Source: Candidatus Nitrospira kreftii
GTDB taxonomy: Bacteria > Nitrospirota > Nitrospiria > Nitrospirales > Nitrospiraceae
DNA: 64,000 nucleotides
Reading direction: 5' to 3'
Assembly: GCA_014058405.1 (NCBI GenBank)
Contig: CP047423.1
Location: 434,001 to 498,000, forward strand
Positions within the stretch are counted from its first letter, which is position 1. Each line of letters opens with the position of its first letter. The notes beneath the pieces are model-generated. The model searched no databases. It was not told where the DNA came from and saw only the letters and a program-made list of their open reading frames with translations. This document shows positions 1-8,681 of the stretch, piece after piece. Both the position numbers and the translations under genes were made by a program.

Positions 1-534
1 ATCAGAGTCACAGGTACCAGCGCACCCTATACTACCGCGCCAGCCACACTGAACTCCGACAGTAAAGGCCTTGCCGAAACCATCGACTGCACCGACACCG
101 AATCTTCAGACATGCGCGCCGTTGCGTGGAACATCGCGGACGATTGGAACAACTTCTCGAATACACTCGAGAACTCAACCGGACAAAATGTCGGATCCTG
201 TTTGCAAAAGCGTTTCGCTGAGGACGGTAAAGTGCAATGCGTGCACACGTCGAAGTGCAATCAAGACGGCAAGTGTCAATTGGGCTTCGGCGGAGGGTTG
301 GGTTCGAAGATTAAGATCTTTCAGACGTTCTTCGACAACATCAAATCGATGCCACAGCCTGACCGGCGCGCCTGTTATGCCGCATTGATGGCGCATGAGT
401 TTTCACACACGTGCGAGCACTACGCGGAAGCGGGTCCGGAGGCGCGTGGGGCCGCGGCATTTAATTACTGGAAAGGGCGCTTTGGGGTCACGAGCGACCT
501 GAAGGTGGACGACGATTGTGGCATGAACGATTGA
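1..534 (+). CDS. C-terminal part of a Cys-rich putative zincin-like protein (partial)
   Basis: The reading frame is open from the first base of the window, so the true start lies upstream. The first internal ATG is at 112. About 177 codons are visible. Near the C-terminus is an HEFSH motif (HExxH type) followed by TCEHY, which suggests a zinc-dependent hydrolase active site. Nine cysteines are spread over the visible part, which hints at an exported, disulfide-bonded domain, possibly the variable C-terminal domain of a larger secreted or Rhs-like protein. That last idea is inference only, since no repeat core is visible. The stop TGA is at 532-534. The next gene encodes a DsbA-like thiol oxidoreductase, which fits a Cys-rich exported neighbour. 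Confidence 0.6.
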   Translation: MRVTGTSAPYTTAPATLNSDSKGLAETIDCTDTESSDMRAVAWNIADDWNNFSNTLENSTGQNVGSCLQKRFAEDGKVQCVHTSKCNQDGKCQLGFGGGLGSKIKIFQTFFDNIKSMPQPDRRACYAALMAHEFSHTCEHYAEAGPEARGAAAFNYWKGRFGVTSDLKVDDDCGMND

Positions 535-712
535 GGAGAGCCCGCCAGGTACAACGATTCGGCTGGGTCGGTGACGGCCGGACCTGCGGGTAGAGTACTC
601 CGTTCTCACGGAATACTGCATGCGCGCTAGTCGTTTGTCGCAAGTGTTAGAGACAAGGTTTTCCGCGGTAAGACATGGACCGATCAACCCAAGCGTACCA
701 ATGATGAGGCCT

Positions 713-1495
713 ATGATGCATAGACGGACTGCGTCTTCGACGCGAACAATGCTGAAACTAGTCTTGATGATTTTGGTCTCGGGTGCAGGAATGTTCTCCT
801 CGCCGGCCTTCGGGGAATCCATGACCTCAACGACCGATCCATCATGGCGGCAATCGGTCGAACAGCTGATCGAGTCGTATATTCGGTCACATCCTGAGGT
901 AGTCGAGCAGGCACTGCAGGCGCTGGAAGTGAAACGGCACGAGGAAGAGAAAGTGCGTATCAAACAGACCATAATCTCGCACCAGAGCGAGTTACTGCAC
1001 GATCCTGCGTCGCCAGCCAGCGGCGACCCTGCCGGTGAAGTGACGGTGGTCGAGTTCTTCGACTATCGCTGTGGGTTCTGTAAACGTGTCGCGAGCGCGG
1101 TTACGCAATTGCAGAAGGAGGATGCGCGCGTGCGGGTCGTGTACAAGGACTTCCCGATCTTGGGTGCAGGCTCGGTGGAAGCGGCCAAGGCGGCATTGGC
1201 GTCCCACGCGCAAGGTCGACATCAAGCGTTTCATGAAGCACTTCTCGCCACAAAGGGCGAACTGAATAAAGAACAGATATTAGAGATCGCGAGTGCCGTG
1301 GGCTTGGATACCAAGAAACTCGTGGCTGACATGGACAACCCGGAGTGGCTTGCTATCATCGAGCGCAACCGAAAAATCGCAAAGGACTTGAATATCACTG
1401 GCACTCCGGCGTTCGTAGTGGGTAACGTGTTGGTACCTGGCGCCATGGGGCTGGCAGCACTCAAGGAGCTTGTCGCACGCGCACGTACGCGCTGA
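713..1495 (+). CDS. DsbA-family thiol:disulfide oxidoreductase
   Basis: The protein has an N-terminal hydrophobic segment ending in a likely signal-peptidase site (SSPAFG), then a helical region rich in Glu/Lys. The thioredoxin-fold domain follows, with the active-site motif CGFC preceded by EFFDYR, and a cis-proline motif TGTP near the C-terminus. This layout is typical of periplasmic DsbA/ScsC/Com1-like proteins that oxidise or isomerise disulfides in exported proteins. In-frame starts exist at 620, 701, 713 and 749. The start at 713 gives a basic n-region before the hydrophobic core, but no strong ribosome site decides it. It follows a Cys-rich exported protein in the same direction. The family call is firm; the exact substrate role (oxidase or isomerase) is not. 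Confidence 0.85.
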   Translation: MMHRRTASSTRTMLKLVLMILVSGAGMFSSPAFGESMTSTTDPSWRQSVEQLIESYIRSHPEVVEQALQALEVKRHEEEKVRIKQTIISHQSELLHDPASPASGDPAGEVTVVEFFDYRCGFCKRVASAVTQLQKEDARVRVVYKDFPILGAGSVEAAKAALASHAQGRHQAFHEALLATKGELNKEQILEIASAVGLDTKKLVADMDNPEWLAIIERNRKIAKDLNITGTPAFVVGNVLVPGAMGLAALKELVARARTR

Positions 1496-1510
1496 TCAAG
1501 GGGTGGACAG

Positions 1511-1645
1511 ATGACTATCGCCGATGCACTGGGGCTTCTTCAAATTGTAGAGAAGCAGGTCCATCTGCAGGATTGGGTCAAGTCGCAGAACCATTTCGCG
1601 GCACGCAGCGGCCCGCTTTGCGGAAAGTTTCTGAAGGACATGTGA
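1511..1645 (+). CDS. Small hypothetical protein (44 aa)
   Basis: A short frame begins 15 bases after the DsbA-like gene and has a good ribosome-binding site (AGGGG about 7 bases before the ATG). The product starts MTIADALGLLQ and ends with TGA at 1643-1645. It is mildly amphipathic, with one cysteine and no signal peptide. No family is recognised. The close spacing suggests co-transcription with the upstream gene. It could also be the truncated start of a longer lost gene. Confidence 0.35.
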   Translation: MTIADALGLLQIVEKQVHLQDWVKSQNHFAARSGPLCGKFLKDM

Positions 1646-1738
1646 AGACTCGAATTGGTGGGTAGCGGACTTTAACGAGGCCCGAATTCATCCGACATTG
1701 TTTGTCCGATAAAGTGGCGAGTAATGCAAATGAAGCAA

Positions 1739-3457
1739 CTACCCACTCGGTTTCTCAGTCGCGGCTAGGATGGGCTGGAACATCGGATCGGCGTCGAGGA
1801 CGGCCTTCAGTCCATCGCTCGCGAGGAAATACCGCCAGACCTGGTCGTCTTTTCCGGGTATCTCATCAAACCAGCGTTTAGCCTCAGTGAGGTGTTGGAG
1901 CATTTGGCTTTTGTCACCGTAGTCCGGCATGAACACCATGCTGTAGGCCATGGTGTAGTGCGCGAGAAACTTGTCGATCGGCAGCTCGGCGAGGGCTGCC
2001 GACGCGAGCGCGTCTTCGTAGGCACGGACGCTGTCGGGATCGTGCAAGATTCGATTCCAGGCCACTTTGTTGATGCGGGACCACGCAAGCTGTAGAAGTG
2101 CCTCGGACTTGGGTGTCTTTCGGTCGGCCGGGACGTCTTTGACCAAGGCCTCGAACGTGTCAATCATCGGACCTTGGTCATTGTTCCAACGATAGGCCAT
2201 GCCCAGCCGAAATCGGTTATCCAGCTGTTCCGGATGAGTTCTCGCCAGAGTCTGTAACGCAGGGAGCAATCGATACAGCAGGTCCGCCGGCGTCGGTTGG
2301 GAGAACCCGCCTACTTCCATCCCTAAGGCGAGATCCAGGCGATCAGAAGCGGCAGCGGTCGTCCAATAAAACTCGTTGACCGTGAGCGAGAGTGTGGGAT
2401 CCTTGACGATCAGTTTGTGGTTCTGCGCGGCTTCCCGAAGCAAGACGGCATACAGATTTTTGGTCAGGACTCTCAGCGCATCCACTTGGTTCGGATCGAT
2501 GATGAGGATGCGGTTGAGCAAGGCGACCCGATCGCGCAGTTCGGGAAACCCGGCAGCGCGCGCTGCCGCGGCAGTCAACGTGCCAGGTTGATCGTCGGGC
2601 CCCCACCAGACAATGGAGTCGGGAAGGGCGTGGCTGGATTCGGTGGTAAACGGAATCGTCTCAGGAAGCATGCCCGGTGCTTCAGGCGTGGTCGTCACAG
2701 GGAGATGGAAGACGGCGGTGTCACGTGGGAACCCATGTGGCCGAAGCCCGGTAAAGACCACCCATTGCGTGGTGATGGACTTCACTGCGCGGCGTTCACG
2801 TTTGACCGTACTTGTCCACTGGACGTTGCCTGGCCCATAGGTTACCGGCGAAGTGAGCGGGTCATGATAATGGACAGTCAAGTCGACCAGTGTGGTCGAA
2901 ACTCCGATGACTTTTCCATTCGGTGTGAGTCGGAAGGATCCATTCGGAATCGACCGGCTATTTGTACTAGACAGATGAAGGCCTGTTCCTGGCGGTGCGA
3001 TCCCAAGGGCATCCATCACAAAGGCAGAGGCGGGAGCGCGAGACAGGTCATCTCCATAAAATACGAGCGGACCGGCGCTGGGCCAGAGGACATTCATCCC
3101 AATATCCGACCGTTTCATAAACGAGGCATGACTTGCAGTCAGTGCCTGCCAACAATCGTCATATGAGGAATCGGCTATCGCAGATGACTTCGATTCCACT
3201 GAGAGGCTCGTCACCTGTGTATACTGGCATGCAAAGTCGAGTTGTCCAGCTGCGACCTTATCGCCATGGGCGATGGCTTCGGCATATCGGAGTGCCGTTT
3301 CGACGGCAGCCTGACGGGTCGTCCCGCTCTGCTTAGCCTGAGGAGGAGCTTTGGAGGCGGACGTAGCGAGACTCGGCACGGTTGTATCCAGAATTGTGAA
3401 TAATCCTGAGAGGATGAGGATTCCAAGCAATGGGTTCATAGGGTTCATAGTCATCAA
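1739..3457 (-). CDS. Exported protein with TPR-like C-terminal half, unknown function
   Basis: This 572-residue protein starts with a hydrophobic segment (PLLGILILSGLFTIL) that looks like a signal peptide or anchor. The N-terminal half has mixed beta-type sequence. Roughly residues 330-540 are helical, with TPR-like spacing of Ala/Leu/Tyr/Trp (for example the stretches around LDNRFRLGMAYRW and ALLQLAWSRINK). No enzymatic motif is seen. It lies 21 bases downstream of the anti-sigma gene on the same strand, so sigma factor, anti-sigma factor and this protein probably form one operon. It may be a target or sensor of that envelope-signalling unit, which is inference. The start has weak ribosome-site support, and MTMNPM two codons later is an alternative. 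Confidence 0.75.
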   Translation of the reverse strand: MMTMNPMNPLLGILILSGLFTILDTTVPSLATSASKAPPQAKQSGTTRQAAVETALRYAEAIAHGDKVAAGQLDFACQYTQVTSLSVESKSSAIADSSYDDCWQALTASHASFMKRSDIGMNVLWPSAGPLVFYGDDLSRAPASAFVMDALGIAPPGTGLHLSSTNSRSIPNGSFRLTPNGKVIGVSTTLVDLTVHYHDPLTSPVTYGPGNVQWTSTVKRERRAVKSITTQWVVFTGLRPHGFPRDTAVFHLPVTTTPEAPGMLPETIPFTTESSHALPDSIVWWGPDDQPGTLTAAAARAAGFPELRDRVALLNRILIIDPNQVDALRVLTKNLYAVLLREAAQNHKLIVKDPTLSLTVNEFYWTTAAASDRLDLALGMEVGGFSQPTPADLLYRLLPALQTLARTHPEQLDNRFRLGMAYRWNNDQGPMIDTFEALVKDVPADRKTPKSEALLQLAWSRINKVAWNRILHDPDSVRAYEDALASAALAELPIDKFLAHYTMAYSMVFMPDYGDKSQMLQHLTEAKRWFDEIPGKDDQVWRYFLASDGLKAVLDADPMFQPILAATEKPSG

Positions 3458-3478
3458 ATGGCAGCGAGATGTTGTAGG

Positions 3479-3784
3479 TTATCGAATCTGCGCGGCCTTC
3501 AAGACCTTCTGGCGCATAACGGCCCGGTCGACAGTCGATAAGCTCGGGACCGGACTATGCCGGCAGAGCGAGACGGTCTGACGCAGGGATGTAACGAAGA
3601 CCTCGCAGTTGGGACACGCGCCCAAGTGTCGACGAATTTCCTGGCAAATATCTCCTGCGAGTTCATCATCGATATAGGCGGACAGCTGACGGAGAATGCC
3701 CAGGCATCTGCTCTTCCTATGGTCATGCTGATGCCGACTCGCAGAGGAGCGTGCCTGCTGTCCGGAAGTCTGGCGCTTTGCCAT
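3479..3784 (-). CDS. Putative zinc-finger anti-sigma factor (ZAS type)
   Basis: The start at 3784 is chosen because GGAGG lies about 9 bases upstream; a longer frame from 3856 would overlap the sigma gene. The roughly 101-residue product has a zf-HC2 pattern: a helix containing LSAYIDDEL followed by HLGACPNC, the HxxxCxxC motif of zinc-binding anti-sigma factors. There is no clear transmembrane segment, so it would be a soluble cytoplasmic anti-sigma protein. It begins 16 bases after the stop of the ECF sigma gene, the standard arrangement for a sigma/anti-sigma pair. The family is well supported by motif and context. Confidence 0.8.
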   Translation of the reverse strand: MAKRQTSGQQARSSASRHQHDHRKSRCLGILRQLSAYIDDELAGDICQEIRRHLGACPNCEVFVTSLRQTVSLCRHSPVPSLSTVDRAVMRQKVLKAAQIR

Positions 3785-3800
3785 GGAACGGTTTCCTCCG

Positions 3801-4430
3801 CTATCGAAGTAGAGCGTGTTCGTGTTCAGGTTCGGCCTGGCCGAGTCCTTGGGCACTCAGTTGACGACGCACAAACAGCCGGGCGCGGTGCAGACGTGAT
3901 TTCACTGCTCGTTCATTTAAGCCTACGATGGTTCCGACTTCCTTTGCGCTCAACCCTTCCATGTCTCGAAGAACTAAGACCATCTTGTACTTCTTCGGTA
4001 ACTGATCGATCGCGGCGTCCAGCGCGTGCCGCAATTCCTTGTTCTGGAGCGCTTCTTCGGGACTGAGGCCCTCGATCGGAATCTGGAGACGGAATTCGCC
4101 ATCAGATGTGGGGATGAATTCCTCAAGGGATAGTTCCCGATCCGGAGCTCCCTTTCGTTTTCGCCTCATGCGCAGGCAGGCCCGCGAGGCGATGGTATAC
4201 AGCCATGTTGAAATTTGAGCCTCACCTCGAAATCTCTCAAAGCCTCGGTAGGCATTCAGAAACGTGTCCTGCACCAAATCTTTTGCGGCTTCCGGCTCAC
4301 CGCACAAGCGATGCGCGAATCGGTAAATCAGGTCCACATGATCTCTATAAAGTTTATCAAATGCCTTCACGGTTTGTGAAGGAGTCGTGATTGAAGCGGG
4401 AGGACGACAACTCGTGTCAGCTGCGCGCAT
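3801..4430 (-). CDS. ECF-type RNA polymerase sigma factor
   Basis: A 209-residue sigma-70 family protein. Region 2 is seen around residues 25-95 (DLIYRFAHRLCG, then AKDLVQDTFLNAYRGF, then STWLYTIASRACLR). Region 4 is at roughly 135-190 (LPKKYKMVLVLRDMEGLSAKEVG, split by a typical helix-turn-helix, with AVKSRLHRAR). It directs RNA polymerase to its own regulon and is probably held inactive by the downstream zinc-finger protein. The N-terminal 20 residues are poorly conserved in type, so a start a few codons downstream is possible. It is the first gene of a probable three-gene minus-strand operon. Confidence 0.9.
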   Translation of the reverse strand: MRAADTSCRPPASITTPSQTVKAFDKLYRDHVDLIYRFAHRLCGEPEAAKDLVQDTFLNAYRGFERFRGEAQISTWLYTIASRACLRMRRKRKGAPDRELSLEEFIPTSDGEFRLQIPIEGLSPEEALQNKELRHALDAAIDQLPKKYKMVLVLRDMEGLSAKEVGTIVGLNERAVKSRLHRARLFVRRQLSAQGLGQAEPEHEHALLR

Positions 4431-4492
4431 AGACTGAGGAGTCTACGGGGGGATCGAAAAGAGAGTCAAGACGAAGATTGGCACCCTGGGAA

Positions 4493-5650
4493 CTACTTAA
4501 TCCGGTGGAATCCGACGACGTCGCCTTGCCCATTGAGTTCAACCGTGATCGGTGTTCCTTCCCTCGTGCCGTTCAGCGTGCCGATTCCCAGATCCGTCGG
4601 GTAGGTCTGTTCACCTTCTGGAGTCCAGAGCCTGACACTCGCCCGATCCGGTGTCGCGAATTCTAAAGGGCCAGTCACGAATCGTCGGTCCGGAACGGAG
4701 TCGTTTGAGCGGAAGAGATCGGCTACGACATAGTGGTCATGCATGCGCAAGGTCATCGTCTGCCCAACTTTGGCATTCTTGATGCCGATCTTGGCGTTGA
4801 CATTGACGATGCCGATCGGAGTCCGGAAGAAAATAAAATTGGATTTGAGTTTGGCGATGGTGCCGGTCAACAAGAGGTGGGCTTGAGACCCGCGGCTTGC
4901 GATCTGCCCGATCTGAAGGTCGAACTGAAGATCATGGACGCCGATGACGGTATTGGTATCATCAACCTCGATGGTGATGGAATCGCCGTCCTTCCGGTTT
5001 GAGAAAGCCAGCACATGGTTGCCCATGTGGAAGACCTGCTCGCCTTCCGGCGTCCATCCGATCAGCCGTGTGTCATCTTCGTCGCTTCGCTTGAACGGCC
5101 CACTAAGGTAGCGATGAACGAGCGTCCCATCCATTCGTTTCACGAGATCGACCACGAGATGGTCGTCGTGGATCACAAAGGACACTTCCTGTGAAGCCGG
5201 TATGGTCTTGAGCGTGGTTTTCGAACTCAATGACAAGAGCCCGACCGGTGTTTTGAGGAAGACGATACCTGGCTTTGCTCGCCAGACGCGCCCTGTCAGC
5301 ATGATCGAGGGGTTGGCCTCACTGATGGGAACAGAAGGCTCGGGCTCAAGTTCCACTGTCGCGTCGGGCTCAACTAAGGAGTCCGGTTCAGGCGATTCTT
5401 CTGTGTGGTCAGGGATCTCCGACTCACGTGGAGGCTCAACCTCGGAAGAAGATGAGTCCGGGTGAGTGGATGTCTCTGGATCTGGTGGTAGCTGGAGTTC
5501 GGCAGGGGCTCCGGCTTGTCCAGATGCTGGGTTAAATGGATCCGGAAAGACTCTCTCCTCTGCCAAGCTCGTGGTTCCGGTAATCAGTGTTCCCACGAGG
5601 GAAAGAGTGCTGATTATTCGGAGGATCGGTGGCAGTCGAATCATTGCCAT
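4493..5650 (-). CDS. Exported protein with two tandem beta-rich domains, unknown function
   Basis: With the start at 5650 the protein begins with a hydrophobic signal-like segment (ILRIISTLSLVGTLITG) and a likely cleavage after SLA. A long acidic Pro/Ser/Glu linker follows (about residues 35-120 of the mature part). Then come two similar domains of about 125 residues. Both contain a LTG start, an FFRTP/FLKTP-x-G strand, a VGQ/SQ-x-M/V segment, HDxxxVxDL, a GP-[FL] strand, WTPEGEQ, and a closing ITVE/ITIE strand with VxGxH. This is an internal duplication. No family is recognised. A longer frame reaches 5752, but its extra residues are not signal-like. It ends 62 bases before the sigma-factor gene begins. 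Confidence 0.75.
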   Translation of the reverse strand: MAMIRLPPILRIISTLSLVGTLITGTTSLAEERVFPDPFNPASGQAGAPAELQLPPDPETSTHPDSSSSEVEPPRESEIPDHTEESPEPDSLVEPDATVELEPEPSVPISEANPSIMLTGRVWRAKPGIVFLKTPVGLLSLSSKTTLKTIPASQEVSFVIHDDHLVVDLVKRMDGTLVHRYLSGPFKRSDEDDTRLIGWTPEGEQVFHMGNHVLAFSNRKDGDSITIEVDDTNTVIGVHDLQFDLQIGQIASRGSQAHLLLTGTIAKLKSNFIFFRTPIGIVNVNAKIGIKNAKVGQTMTLRMHDHYVVADLFRSNDSVPDRRFVTGPLEFATPDRASVRLWTPEGEQTYPTDLGIGTLNGTREGTPITVELNGQGDVVGFHRIK

Positions 5651-5813
5651 CAAGAATGTCAAATCTGGTTGGTAGGGTTCACCGATTGGTGATGGTGATT
5701 GCCTCAAACCGTGCTCAATTATGCGAATAACATGTGCTTGCCGTGGAGTCAACCCGAAAGAACGTTTCGAAACGAGGTTGGTAGAACTTCGCCGGCTGCG
5801 TGAGGTGGGTCAT

Positions 5814-7196
5814 CTATTTTTTCCTAATGAGAAGACGGAGCGGTGTGCCGGTGAATCCGTACGACTCGCGCAGTTGATTCTCCAAGTACCGGAGGTATGC
5901 GGGTGTGATGTCATCTGGATGACCGACAAACAAGGCGAAGACCGGCGGTTTGGTGGCAACCTGCGTGATAAAGGCCGCTTTCGTCATCGCTGACGGCTTA
6001 TGCTTGCGAACCGGCAATGGATGGATGGCGAGAATCTTCTGCAGCCAGGTATTCAATGTTCCAGTAGGGATGCGTTTGGTAAACATGGTATGCACGTCGT
6101 TGAGAAGGGGGAACAGACGACGAAGGGATTCGGGTTTGATGGCGGAGCCATACAGGATCGGAGCCCATGTCAGAAAAGGAAATCGACGGCGGAACTCGAG
6201 TTCGTACTCTTCCCGAGCCTTCTCATCCCCGGCGCGCAAGTCCCATTTGTTGATCAACAGAATGCAAGCGCGTCCTTGCTTGAGAATAGCCCCGGCAATC
6301 TTGGTATCTTGTTCTGTGACGCCTTCTACGCCATCCAAGAGCAGGACCGCAATGTCTGACCGACCGATGGCACGGAGCGAACGGAGTACACTGTAGCCTT
6401 CCACCCCGCGATCGATCTTGCCACGCCTTCTGATGCCCGCTGTGTCGGTGAAGATGTAGCGGTGATCGTGGTGGGTGACCAGTGAGTCGATGGGATCACG
6501 TGTCGTTCCCGGAATATCGCTGACGACGACCCGTTCTTCACCCAGAAGTGCGTTGACGAGCGTGGATTTACCGACGTTCGGGCGTCCCACAACGGCAATG
6601 CGGGGCAGTTGTTGCAGCTGATCGGATTCGTCCAGCGACCGAAGAAGTGGATAAATGGCATCCAACAACTCCGCAACCCCGAGGCCATGTTCGGCGGACA
6701 CAGGGTAGAGCTGGTCGGTGCCTAATTGGTAGAAGTCGGCGAGCAAGGGCTCTGATTTTGGTGTGTCGATCTTGTTGATGGTATAGAAGAGCGGCTTCGT
6801 GACGCCACGCAGAAGCCGCACAACTTCATGGTCCGGGGGGGTCAAACCGGAACGTCCGTCCAGGAGTGCGATGAGGATATCGGCCTCGGCAATCGCCAGT
6901 TCCGACTGTCGTCGGATCAAGGTCAACATGCTGTCTGATGCGGAGAGATCGAGCCCCCCCGTATCGACCAGCCGAAATTTTCGATTGCGGTAGGTGGCGT
7001 CGGCATAGTTGCGGTCGCGGGTCACACCTGGGACGTCATCCACAATGGCGATCTTCTGGCCGAGGATCTTATTGAATAATGTCGACTTTCCCACGTTCGG
7101 TCTGCCGATGATGGCGACGAGCGGAGGCGGGCCGCCTTCGTGTGGCAACACCGGCAGGGTCGATTCCTGTTGGGGATTTGATTTTACGCGCGGCAT
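5814..7196 (-). CDS. der: Ribosome-associated GTPase Der (EngA)
   Basis: This 460-residue protein has two consecutive GTPase domains, the hallmark of Der/EngA. The first has GRPNVGKST near residue 32, DxxG in DTGGLD and NKID. The second has GRPNVGKST near residue 205, DTAGIRRRGK and NKWD. A C-terminal KH-like domain follows, ending in LLIRKK. Der acts late in 50S ribosomal subunit assembly. The length matches the family (about 440-490). It is transcribed divergently from the HAD-family gene at 7280, with an 83-base gap. The identification is secure. Confidence 0.97.
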   Translation of the reverse strand: MPRVKSNPQQESTLPVLPHEGGPPPLVAIIGRPNVGKSTLFNKILGQKIAIVDDVPGVTRDRNYADATYRNRKFRLVDTGGLDLSASDSMLTLIRRQSELAIAEADILIALLDGRSGLTPPDHEVVRLLRGVTKPLFYTINKIDTPKSEPLLADFYQLGTDQLYPVSAEHGLGVAELLDAIYPLLRSLDESDQLQQLPRIAVVGRPNVGKSTLVNALLGEERVVVSDIPGTTRDPIDSLVTHHDHRYIFTDTAGIRRRGKIDRGVEGYSVLRSLRAIGRSDIAVLLLDGVEGVTEQDTKIAGAILKQGRACILLINKWDLRAGDEKAREEYELEFRRRFPFLTWAPILYGSAIKPESLRRLFPLLNDVHTMFTKRIPTGTLNTWLQKILAIHPLPVRKHKPSAMTKAAFITQVATKPPVFALFVGHPDDITPAYLRYLENQLRESYGFTGTPLRLLIRKK

Positions 7197-7279
7197 GATC
7201 CGCAGGACCGTAACATAGGATTTTTCTCAAACACAACTCGCCTCGTCTTCCTGCCCGTCGTTCGGCTATACTTGGCGCG

Positions 7280-7957
7280 ATGGCTCAGCACGCTCCCGAC
7301 TGGTCCCACATTGACGATGTGCTGCTTGATATGGACGGTACGCTGCTCGACCGCCATTTCGATAACTTCTTTTTCGAGGAAGAATTACCACGTCGATATG
7401 CGACGCTTCACGGCCTCTCCTGTGAGGAGGCTCGACATCGCCTCATGGCGATGTACCAGTCAGTTGAAGGCGAATTAGCCTGGACGGATCTGGACTACTG
7501 GACGAAGCAGGTCGGTATCGATGTGGTGGCCATGCACAAAGAGCTTAATCACATGATCGGCTTTCTGTCCGGTGCAGAGGAGTTTCTATGTTTTCTCCGG
7601 AAGCTAGGGAAACGCGTCACTATTGTGACGAATGCCCATGAGGCTGGAGTGTCGGTCAAAGTTGCCAAGACTGGTTTGGATCGGTATGTCGATCGGATTG
7701 TGGATGCGTTTGAGGTCGGTTATCTCAAGATGCGACCAGAGTATTGGCCGAACTGCCAGCGATTGCTGAACTTTGATCCGGCGCGCTCGTTGTTCATGGA
7801 TGACGACGAAGGCTGTCTCATGGCTGCGAAAGCATTTGGGGTGGCCTATTTGGTTCACAGTGCCAAGTCGAGTTCGAAGCTGCCGCCGGCTCCGCTTCCT
7901 CAGTTTCTTTCCATCACGGGTTTTTCGCGGCTTATGAACGGACGTCCACCAGCCTAA
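7280..7957 (+). CDS. HAD-superfamily hydrolase, YrfG (GMP/IMP nucleotidase)-like
   Basis: The N-terminal motif I LDMDGTLLD supplies the nucleophile and acid/base aspartates. A helical cap follows, then motif II VTNAH, a lysine in GYLKMRPEYW, and motif IV FMDDDEG. The size (225 residues) and the DxDGTLLD...NxAH pattern resemble YrfG-type nucleotidases that dephosphorylate GMP or IMP, but HAD substrates cannot be set from motifs alone. It runs divergently from der. Its 3' end overlaps the convergent methyltransferase gene by 4 bases. Confidence 0.85.
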   Translation: MAQHAPDWSHIDDVLLDMDGTLLDRHFDNFFFEEELPRRYATLHGLSCEEARHRLMAMYQSVEGELAWTDLDYWTKQVGIDVVAMHKELNHMIGFLSGAEEFLCFLRKLGKRVTIVTNAHEAGVSVKVAKTGLDRYVDRIVDAFEVGYLKMRPEYWPNCQRLLNFDPARSLFMDDDEGCLMAAKAFGVAYLVHSAKSSSKLPPAPLPQFLSITGFSRLMNGRPPA

Positions 7958-8574
7958 TTCTTCTCGACCGCCGTGCCTCGATACATCTCACCGGCTAATC
8001 GTGGTACGCTCGGCATGCTGAATCGATCAAGGCGAACGATCGTGAGGCCGGCTTGGATGATCAGCTGATCGATCTGCCGGTTGAGATTGCACCCACACCC
8101 GATCACATTCTGAATGGGGTTCAACCGGTCCTGCCACCTAGCGATCTTGTGGTCATCGCTCCGGCCATGCTCCAAGAATAGAAATCTACCCCCCGGCTTG
8201 AGAACCCGTTCCACTTCTCGCAGCGCGCGCACGGCATTGGGAATGGTGCACAGCGTCCAGGTGCTGACGATGGTATCAAATGTCTGGTCCCCATAGGGAA
8301 GCCGTTCGGCCTCTTGATGGGTAATCTCCACCGGAAATTGGACAGCCGAACGACGTTCCGCGACACGTGCGGAGAGCATGGCAGCGGGATCGACGGCGCG
8401 CACCCGCGATACGTTGGGGCCATAGTGAGCAAGATTGAGCCCAGTCCCAAACCCGATTTCCAGCACTTCGCCGACTACCTGCCTCAGCAATTCCCTCCGC
8501 AATCGCTGAAATTCCTCGCCACGCATCACGTGGTCCATGAGGCGAGGGAAGATATGTGAGGCGTAGAGTCCCAT
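7954..8574 (-). CDS. Class I SAM-dependent methyltransferase
   Basis: A 206-residue protein with the Rossmann methyltransferase motif I (VLEIGFGTGLNL) near residue 37. It also has a post-I acidic residue (AVDPAA), motif II/III (GDQTFDTIVSTWTLC) and LKPGGRFLFLEHG, typical of the UbiE/Methyltransf_11 group. The substrate is unknown; lipid, quinone or small-molecule methylation are all possible. It runs toward the HAD gene with a 4-base tail-to-tail overlap and starts about 100 bases from leuS, divergently. Confidence 0.85.
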   Translation of the reverse strand: MGLYASHIFPRLMDHVMRGEEFQRLRRELLRQVVGEVLEIGFGTGLNLAHYGPNVSRVRAVDPAAMLSARVAERRSAVQFPVEITHQEAERLPYGDQTFDTIVSTWTLCTIPNAVRALREVERVLKPGGRFLFLEHGRSDDHKIARWQDRLNPIQNVIGCGCNLNRQIDQLIIQAGLTIVRLDRFSMPSVPRLAGEMYRGTAVEKN

Positions 8575-8681
8575 CAGCGGTGCAGTATAGCAAACCGCAG
8601 CCGGTTGGAAATCTTGTGACCCCGGGGGGTCTGTGTTAGAGTCCTTCGTCTTTTTTTAACACTCGGAAACATCAGACGACA

